Source: 13-2-20CM-66-19 sp963824395
GTDB taxonomy: Bacteria; Pseudomonadota; Gammaproteobacteria; Steroidobacterales; Steroidobacteraceae
Assembly: GCA_963824395.1 (NCBI GenBank)
Contig: CAWGPF010000005.1
Coordinates: 1,054,001 to 1,118,000 of the forward strand
Length of the DNA stretch: 64,000 bases
Reading direction: 5' to 3'
Shown: positions 58,164-64,000 of the stretch, in pieces
Layout of the letters: each line of letters starts with the position of its first letter
How positions within the stretch are numbered: the stretch's first letter is position 1
Program-made: the position numbers and the translations under genes
The notes under the pieces: model-generated
The model's input: only the letters and a program-made list of their open reading frames with translations
Databases searched by the model: none
Told to the model about the DNA's origin: nothing

Positions 58164-59297
58164 CTAGTGCGCAGCGCCGGCCGGCGCCGCCAGCGGCTGC
58201 TGGGTCGGGGTCACGAGGTTGCCGGGGATCGCGTTCTGCAGTCCATCGACCACTACCTCACTCTCCGGGCTCAGTCCGGTGAGCACGGCGCGCAGGCCTG
58301 CCTCGCGCGCGCCGATCGTGACGCGCTGCTGCGTGACCTTGTGGTCCGGAGCGACGATGAGCACGTAGCTGCCCACCTGGTCGCTGCTGACGACGCGATC
58401 CGGCACCATCAGGCGCTGCGCCGGGGGGCCCAGCGGGATGCGCAGCCGCGCAAACAGGCCCGGCAGGAAGGTGCGCTCGCGGTTCGGTACCACCGCGCGC
58501 AGCTGCAGCGTGCCGCTGCCGGTATCAAGGCCGGTGCCAGCGAAGTCGAGCACGCCCTGGTGCGGGTAGCCCTGCTCGGTCTGCAGCCCGAGCGTTACCG
58601 GGATCGGGGGCACCTCGGCGTTGATCGGGTGGCCCTGCGCCAGTGCGGCTGCGCGTACCCGCAGCACGTCACGCTCGTTGACGCTGAAGTAGACGAAGGC
58701 GGGATCGATCTGCTCGAGCGTGGCAAGTTTGGTGGCCGTCCCGGTGCTGCCGACGAGGTTGCCCGGATCCACCAGGTGGCGGTCGATGCGTCCGGCGAAA
58801 GGCGCCGTGATGCGCGTATAGCCGAGGTTGATCTTGGCGAGCGTCACGGCGGCGGCAGCCTGGTCGCGCTGCGAGCGCCACTTCTCCACATTCGCCTGCG
58901 AGGTGGCGTTCTCCTTGATCATGCGCAGCTGGCGCTCGTACTCGGACTGTGCATTCGCCAGCTGCGCCTGCTGCGAAGCGAGCTTTGCCTGGTAGGGCTC
59001 CGGCTCGATGACGAACAGCAGCTGCCCGGCCTTTACGAGACTGCCGTCCTTGAAATCGACGCTGCGCAGGTAGCCCTCCACGCGCGCCACCAGGTCCACG
59101 GTCTGGGACGCCGCCACCGAGCCGGTCGCCTCGAGGTAGTCGGTCACGGGGAGAAAGAGCGGTCTGGCCACCATCACCGCGGGCGCCGGCGGGGGCTGGT
59201 ACTGATTGCTGCGGCCGCACCCGGACAGCAGCGCCAGCGCGGTGCTCAGTAGGGTGACGGCCAGCGGCTGCGCCGTGTCGATGTACTTCAGGATCAC
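58164..59297 (-). CDS. RND efflux periplasmic adaptor (AcrA/MexA family)
   Basis: 377 residues from a GTG at 59297 that overlaps the outer-membrane-factor stop. The lipobox LLSGC near residues 23-27 predicts a lipoprotein anchor. Then come the lipoyl-like halves (TVDLVARVEGYLRSVDFKDGSLVKAGQLLFVIEPEPY and GYTRITAPFAGRIDRHLVDPGNLV) around a helical hairpin, and a beta-barrel region (DPAFVYFSVNERDVL). It links the pump to the outer-membrane channel. Confidence 0.95.
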   Translation of the reverse strand: MILKYIDTAQPLAVTLLSTALALLSGCGRSNQYQPPPAPAVMVARPLFLPVTDYLEATGSVAASQTVDLVARVEGYLRSVDFKDGSLVKAGQLLFVIEPEPYQAKLASQQAQLANAQSEYERQLRMIKENATSQANVEKWRSQRDQAAAAVTLAKINLGYTRITAPFAGRIDRHLVDPGNLVGSTGTATKLATLEQIDPAFVYFSVNERDVLRVRAAALAQGHPINAEVPPIPVTLGLQTEQGYPHQGVLDFAGTGLDTGSGTLQLRAVVPNRERTFLPGLFARLRIPLGPPAQRLMVPDRVVSSDQVGSYVLIVAPDHKVTQQRVTIGAREAGLRAVLTGLSPESEVVVDGLQNAIPGNLVTPTQQPLAAPAGAAH

Positions 59298-60865
59298 CGC
59301 GTCTCCCCTTGGTCTGGTGTCTCGGGCACCGGCAGCTGAGGTCCGCCCTCGGGCAGGTGTCCCCAGTTGGTGCGCCGCTGCATCTCCGCGCGCGTGGCTG
59401 CGGGCAGGAGATTGTCACCCTGACGCAGCTGCCAGCCGCCACCGAGTGAGCGGTACACGCTCACGAGTGCCAACGGCACGCTGCCGCGCGCGCTGGCGAG
59501 CCCGTCCTCGACCTGCAGCTGCAGCTGTTCAGCGCTCAGAACCGTGGTGTAGTCCGACGCCCCCTCCTTGTAGCGCACGATCGCAAGCTCGGTGGACCGG
59601 CGCGCCGAACCGGCGGCGTCGGTCAGAGTGAGCAGTGTCGCCTGCGCGGCGGCGAAGGCGGCGCGCGCATCCTCCACCTCCTGCTGGGCCTGCAGCACGG
59701 TATTCTGGTAGGTCAGCACGGCCTGCTGGAACACGGCGTCCTGCACGCGCACTGAGTTCACGATGCGGCCGTAGTTGAAGATGGGGAACACGAAAGAAGC
59801 CCCGGCGCTGGCGGCACGGTTATCCCAGTTGAACAGATCCCCGATGGAGCCGCCACGCAGACTCGTACCGACGAAGCCGAAGCTGCCGGTGAGCGAGAAG
59901 GACGGATAGAGGTTGGCCTTGGCGACACCGATGGCGGCACTCTGCGCCGCGGCGCTGAGCTCCGCCTGGCGCACGTCGGGGCGGCGGCGCAGAAGGTCCT
60001 TCGGCATGCCGTCGGCGACGCTCGACGGGGCGGCGGGAATGTCGGCCTCGGCGCCGAGGCGCGCGTCCATGGTGTCCGGCGTGATCCCGAGCAGCACCGC
60101 GAGGGAATCCTTGTCGGCGCGCAGCGAGTTCTCAAGCCCCGGAATCTGCGCTTGCGTCTGCGCGAGCTGCGTAAGCGCCTGTTGCACGTCGAGCTCGCTG
60201 GTCTCGCCGGCCTCGAACTGCGCCCGCGCGATGCGCAGACTCTCCTGCTGCGTCTTCAGATTGTCCTGCGCCACGCGGATGCGCTGCTGCAGCGTGCGGA
60301 TGTTGAGGTAGGTGCTGGCGACACCGGCGGTGAGGCTCACGAGCGCGCTGTCATAGGCGGCCACCGACGCCAGCATGGCGGCGCGGTCGGCCTCGATGGC
60401 GCGGCGGTACTTGCCCCAGAAATCCAGTTCCCAGCTGGCACTGAGGCCGAACTGGCTGGTGTCAAGAATCGGGTCGAGTCCCGGGGCGATCAGCGTCGCC
60501 TGGCTCTGGCGCTGGTGCTGTACGCCACCCCCGAGCGCCTGCTGCTGCGGGAAGAGCTCGCCGATCTCCACATTCAGCTGCGCCTGCGCCTGCAGAATGC
60601 GCGCGGCTGCGACCTGCAGCGAGAAGTTGTTGTGGTAGGCGTCCTCGATCAGGCCGTTCAGCGTCGTATCGTTGAAGAGCTTCCACCACACCGCCGTGTC
60701 GGATGCTGCCGGGGTGGTGCCCTGCGGCGCGTCGATCCAGTGGGCGGCCACGGGTGCCTTCGGGCGCGTGAAGTTCGGACCGATCTTGCAGCCGGTGAGT
60801 CCCGCCAGCGTCACGGCAACCAGCACCACGGCTCGCGCCGCTGCGTTGCCCTGCTGCGCGCCCAT
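59294..60865 (-). CDS. Outer-membrane efflux channel (OprM/NodT family)
   Basis: 523 residues. A lipoprotein signal ends at LTGC (about 23-26), followed by KIGPNFTRPKAPVAAHW, typical of NodT-type factors. Two OEP repeats follow, with PDVRQAELSAAAQSAAIGVAKANLYPSFSLTGSFGF as the clear second-repeat start. It is the TolC-like trimeric duct of the tripartite exporter and is the first gene of the three-gene transcript. Confidence 0.94.
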   Translation of the reverse strand: MGAQQGNAAARAVVLVAVTLAGLTGCKIGPNFTRPKAPVAAHWIDAPQGTTPAASDTAVWWKLFNDTTLNGLIEDAYHNNFSLQVAAARILQAQAQLNVEIGELFPQQQALGGGVQHQRQSQATLIAPGLDPILDTSQFGLSASWELDFWGKYRRAIEADRAAMLASVAAYDSALVSLTAGVASTYLNIRTLQQRIRVAQDNLKTQQESLRIARAQFEAGETSELDVQQALTQLAQTQAQIPGLENSLRADKDSLAVLLGITPDTMDARLGAEADIPAAPSSVADGMPKDLLRRRPDVRQAELSAAAQSAAIGVAKANLYPSFSLTGSFGFVGTSLRGGSIGDLFNWDNRAASAGASFVFPIFNYGRIVNSVRVQDAVFQQAVLTYQNTVLQAQQEVEDARAAFAAAQATLLTLTDAAGSARRSTELAIVRYKEGASDYTTVLSAEQLQLQVEDGLASARGSVPLALVSVYRSLGGGWQLRQGDNLLPAATRAEMQRRTNWGHLPEGGPQLPVPETPDQGETR

Positions 60866-60900
60866 GCTCTCAGCCCCGGCGAGGCCTGAGCGCCGCGGCC

Positions 60901-61578
60901 CTACCCACCCGCCCGCTTACGCAGCAGGTAGTCTCGGAAGTTATCTGCTGCGCGGGTGGTGCTCAGCTCCGCCGCGCGCAGCGGCGTCACCCCGGAGGTC
61001 ACATCCAGTGCCGCCGGTGACACGATAGCCTGCGCCGCCACGAGCACCTGTCCGGTTACGGAATCGTAAACCACGCCCGCGACGTTTATGGAGCCGACGA
61101 AGCTCGCGGGCTTGTCACGCACGGTGTGACCGGCACTCATCACGAGCCCCACCGGCGTCAGTCGCAGTGCCGTCGACAGCACTGGGCGACTGGCATTGAT
61201 GCCCATCACGGTTATGTGGATGCGCACGATTCCCGGGCCGGGTGCGCTGACGATGTTGAAGTCAGGTCCCAGGACGCGATGGAACTCGGAGCCGAGTTTG
61301 GCGGCGATCATTTCCTGGTCAGCGAGCGAGGTTCCGCCGAAATCAGCCTCCGGACCACGGTACAGGTCGACCGGGTCGATGAGCATGCCGTGGTACTTGC
61401 CGCGATCGAACGTGGGTGTCTCATAGGCGCGCGTGGTGGCGAGCTTGGTGTCCGTGATCGGAATCATGCCGCTCACGTTGACCAGTTCCGGCGTGACGGG
61501 TTTGCCGGCGCAGGCCGACAGGACACAGGCGAGGGCCACGGTGGCCAGGGCGGCGATCCGCATGTTCAGGTGCCTCAC
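60901..61578 (-). CDS. DUF3313 lipoprotein
   Basis: 225 residues from a GTG at 61578 with AGGGAGAG upstream; an ATG at 61563 is an alternative start. The lipobox LSAC lies near residues 20-23 (CVLSACAG). The mature part (SGMIPITDTKLATTRAYETPTFDRGKYHGMLIDPVDLYRG) is the DUF3313 type, found as small periplasmic lipoproteins of unknown function, often by efflux or envelope genes. It lies 35 bases upstream of the outer-membrane factor on the same strand, so may be the first gene of the RND operon. Confidence 0.85.
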   Translation of the reverse strand: MRHLNMRIAALATVALACVLSACAGKPVTPELVNVSGMIPITDTKLATTRAYETPTFDRGKYHGMLIDPVDLYRGPEADFGGTSLADQEMIAAKLGSEFHRVLGPDFNIVSAPGPGIVRIHITVMGINASRPVLSTALRLTPVGLVMSAGHTVRDKPASFVGSINVAGVVYDSVTGQVLVAAQAIVSPAALDVTSGVTPLRAAELSTTRAADNFRDYLLRKRAGG

Positions 61579-61866
61579 GATAGCTCTCCCTAGTTCTTAT
61601 CTGTCTGGTTATGCCGCAGGCGTCGCCAGTTTTGCAGGCGCACGGGGCGGCAGGAGCATCGACGGGGAGTGTAATGCAGCAGCGGATCGAACGGTATCCA
61701 CGGCGCACTTCCGACATTGACCACGAGGATGCCGCAAACCTAAGATTGCCGCCCCGCATCCGGCCGCCGTGCACCAGCCGATGTCGCATCGGTACCGAGG
61801 ACATGGCGGATCGCGATCTTCGGCGTACCGTACACAAGAACAACCTATCGGTCTGCGAGAAGCTCC

Positions 61867-64000
61867 ATGAACGCATCAGCGCCTGTTCCTGCCCTCCTGA
61901 CCGGTGCCCGCCGCGTGGGCCTGCTGGTGCTGTGCGCCTGTGTGTCCTGGCCGGTACTGTCGCAGGAGCCAGCCGCCCCCGTGCCGCCGGCGCTGACAGC
62001 GCCGGCCGCCGCGGCTTCCTGGCCCCATACCATCGTGCGCGACGGCGCCACGGTCACCATCTACCAGCCCCAGGCGACCTCCTGGCCCGACCGCAGCCGC
62101 ATCACTGCGCGCGCTGCGCTCGCCATCACGCGCCCGGGGCAACCGCAGCTGATGGGTACCATCGAGCTTGCGCTCGCGACCCGCGTCGATGAGGCCGCGG
62201 GCGTTGTGAACCTCTCCGATCCGCAGCTCATCTCCTCTCACTTCCCGGCACTCGACACCCAAGAGGCGGCCGCCCTGGAGACCAAGATCCGCGCAGCGCT
62301 TACGCAGATGCAGATCCGGCAAGTGCCGCTGACCTCGGTGCTCCTGAGCCTCAAACAGGTACCGGGCGTGCCGGTCAAGGTCAACAACGAGCCGCCGGTC
62401 ATCTTCTACGCGGATCACCCGGCGAGCCTGGTGGTGTTCGATGGCGAGCCGGTGCTGGTGCCCGCCGGCAAGTCGGGCCTCAAGTACGCCGTGAATACCA
62501 ACTGGGGGGTCTTCACCGAGCAAGGTGCCTGGTACCTGCTCAACAATGGCTTCTGGTACTCCGCTGCGCAGATCGGTGGCCCCTACGCGCCAGTCAGCCA
62601 ATTGCCGCATGCCTTCCTCGCCCTGAAGAAGGACCCGGGCTTCGCGGCCAGTGCCCCCTACATTCCCGCCAGGCCGCTGACGCCGAAGGATACCCCCGCA
62701 CGGGTATTCGTCAGCCAGAAACCCGCCGAGATCATCGTCACGCAGGGGGCCCCGGCCCTGCGCGCCGTGAGCGGCACAGTCCTGCAGCGCGTCGTGAACA
62801 CGGCGAACGTACTTTTCCTTGACCCCGCGCAGAATCTCTACTACGTGCTGCTCTCGGGGCGCTGGTTCTCGGCGCGCGCCTTTACGGGCCCCTGGCAGTT
62901 CGCAACCGACAAGCTGCCGCCGGACTTCTCGCTGATCCCCCCGAACGGCCCCGACGGCGCAGTGCTCACCGCCGTGCCCGGCACGATCGCCGCGCAGGAG
63001 GCGGTGCTCAAGGCGCAGGTGCCGACCACTGCCTCCCTCAAGCGCAGCGCCGCCAAACTCACCGTCGTCTACTCCGGGCCACCGCGCTTCGCGCCGGTCG
63101 AGGGCACGACGATGCTGTACGCCGTCAACACCAACACCTACGTACTGCAGATCAAGTCAGCCTTCTACGCCTGCGAAGGCGGGGCCTGGTTCGTCGCCCC
63201 CGGCGCGCTGGGCCCTTGGGCGCTGGCGGATGCCGTGCCGGCGCTGGTGTACACCATCCCCGCGGCGAGCCCGGTATTCCCCGTAACCTACGTGCGCATC
63301 TACGCGGTGACGCCCGCAGTGGTGACCTTCGGCTTCACCGCCGGCTACACGCTTGGCTACGTGAGCTCCGGCGTGTTGGTCTACGGCACGGGCTTCTACT
63401 ATCCGCCGGTGATCATCGCCGGCCCGGTACCGATCTACTACCCCTACCCCTACACCTACGCCGGCTCCGTCTGGTACAACCCCTCAACCGGTGCCTGGGC
63501 GCGCGGCGGGGTGGTGTATGGCCCCTACGGCGGCGCCGCCAAGGGGGGCAGCTACTACAACCCGACGACCGGCGCCTGGGCACACGGGGCTGCGGTTTAC
63601 GGACCCTATGGCGGCGCCGGCGCCTGGTCGGCGTACAACCCGAGCACTGGCAGCTACGCGCACGGAAGCGCCTCCTGGGGCAATGGCAGCGGCACGGCCA
63701 ACGCGAATTACTACAACGCCCGCACCGGGGTGTCCGGGTCCACCAACCAGAATGTGAACCCGTATGGCCGCTGGGGCTCGAGCACCTTCTCCGGCCCCAA
63801 CCAGACGGTGAACACGCAAAGCGGCGCCAATGCCAACGGGCGCGCGGGCGACTTCAACTCCTCAACCGGTGCCAAGGGCGCCGGCTACCAGAACGCGGTC
63901 ACCGGCGGCAGTGGCGGCGCGGTCAAGACTCAGGGCGGTGACGTGTACGCGGGCCACGATGGCAACGTCTACAAGCACACCGACTCCGGCTGGGAGAAGT
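61867..64000 (+). CDS. Large exported repeat protein (3' end outside window)
   Basis: At least 711 residues, still open at the right edge. The ATG at 61867 follows GAGAAG. A signal peptide spans about 1-36 (RRVGLLVLCACVSWPVLSQ). Residues ~45-480 hold repeated 50-70-residue modules with Trp/Tyr-rich cores (WYLLNNGFWYSA, LYYVLLSGRWFSA, YVLQIKSAFYACEGGAWFVA), each resembling a surface-protein beta-module. A Tyr/Pro-rich stretch (YYPPVIIAGPVPIYYPYPYTY) follows, then imperfect repeats of YNPSTGAWARGGVVYGPYGG type and an Asn/Gly/Ser-rich tail. It is most likely an outer-surface or periplasmic protein of unknown function. It is divergent from the DUF3313 gene with 288 bases between. Confidence 0.85.
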   Translation, partial: MNASAPVPALLTGARRVGLLVLCACVSWPVLSQEPAAPVPPALTAPAAAASWPHTIVRDGATVTIYQPQATSWPDRSRITARAALAITRPGQPQLMGTIELALATRVDEAAGVVNLSDPQLISSHFPALDTQEAAALETKIRAALTQMQIRQVPLTSVLLSLKQVPGVPVKVNNEPPVIFYADHPASLVVFDGEPVLVPAGKSGLKYAVNTNWGVFTEQGAWYLLNNGFWYSAAQIGGPYAPVSQLPHAFLALKKDPGFAASAPYIPARPLTPKDTPARVFVSQKPAEIIVTQGAPALRAVSGTVLQRVVNTANVLFLDPAQNLYYVLLSGRWFSARAFTGPWQFATDKLPPDFSLIPPNGPDGAVLTAVPGTIAAQEAVLKAQVPTTASLKRSAAKLTVVYSGPPRFAPVEGTTMLYAVNTNTYVLQIKSAFYACEGGAWFVAPGALGPWALADAVPALVYTIPAASPVFPVTYVRIYAVTPAVVTFGFTAGYTLGYVSSGVLVYGTGFYYPPVIIAGPVPIYYPYPYTYAGSVWYNPSTGAWARGGVVYGPYGGAAKGGSYYNPTTGAWAHGAAVYGPYGGAGAWSAYNPSTGSYAHGSASWGNGSGTANANYYNARTGVSGSTNQNVNPYGRWGSSTFSGPNQTVNTQSGANANGRAGDFNSSTGAKGAGYQNAVTGGSGGAVKTQGGDVYAGHDGNVYKHTDSGWEK

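Overview
The window is a very GC-rich stretch of a Gram-negative chromosome. Two TonB-dependent receptors, an RND efflux operon, an OmpA-domain protein and an LdtD/MepK-type peptidoglycan gene pair point to a gammaproteobacterium. TPR-sulfotransferase genes beside TonB receptors would fit a Steroidobacter/Nevskia-like lineage, but that placement is a guess. I see no rRNA, tRNA, CRISPR, insertion sequence or phage gene. Five reading-frame breaks occur between 32.6 and 53.2 kb. Two lie in long C/G runs and a third is explained by loss of one T, so part of them may be assembly or sequencing errors rather than true pseudogenes.

Layout. 1-5.7 kb (minus): TonB receptor, then a TPR-sulfotransferase, then a SEC-C/TPR protein that runs off the left edge, with an intrinsic terminator placed directly before the sulfotransferase start codon. 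6.1-9.1 kb: a small exported protein, then glycerol facilitator and glycerol kinase. 9.2-11.5 kb: convergent MepK-like endopeptidase and LdtD-like L,D-transpeptidase. 11.5-17.7 kb (minus): betaine-homocysteine-type methyltransferase followed by heterotetrameric sarcosine oxidase soxBDAG. 17.9-24.9 kb: aldehyde dehydrogenase, GbcA-like Rieske oxygenase, enolase-superfamily dehydratase, GMC (choline dehydrogenase-like) oxidoreductase and an MFS carrier. Together 11.5-24.9 kb looks like a choline/glycine-betaine to sarcosine to glycine catabolic region, with parts of the route absent.

25-30 kb holds envelope and stress genes: DUF937-OmpA protein, unknown exported protein, class D beta-lactamase homologue with an altered KTG motif, HdeD-like membrane protein, CAP-domain protein and a 33-residue candidate membrane peptide. 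30-40 kb has two tandem class V aminotransferases, a broken amino-acid permease, a Tat-exported amidase, a broken TonB receptor and an unusual protein joining two CDGSH iron-sulfur motifs to two cupin domains. 39.8-54.8 kb is an aromatic (indolepyruvate/2-aminobenzoyl-CoA type) catabolic region: TetR regulator, iorB, iorA and a cyclase-family hydrolase on the minus strand, diverging from a tightly coupled plus-strand operon (2-aminobenzoyl-CoA monooxygenase/reductase-like protein, SDR, MarR, crotonase, acyl-CoA dehydrogenase, Rid protein, second Old Yellow Enzyme). A broken metallo-hydrolase and a zinc alcohol dehydrogenase follow.

55-61.6 kb (minus) is an RND tripartite efflux operon (adaptor, pump, outer-membrane factor) with a DUF3313 lipoprotein upstream. 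The window ends inside a large exported protein with Tyr/Gly/Asn-rich degenerate repeats.
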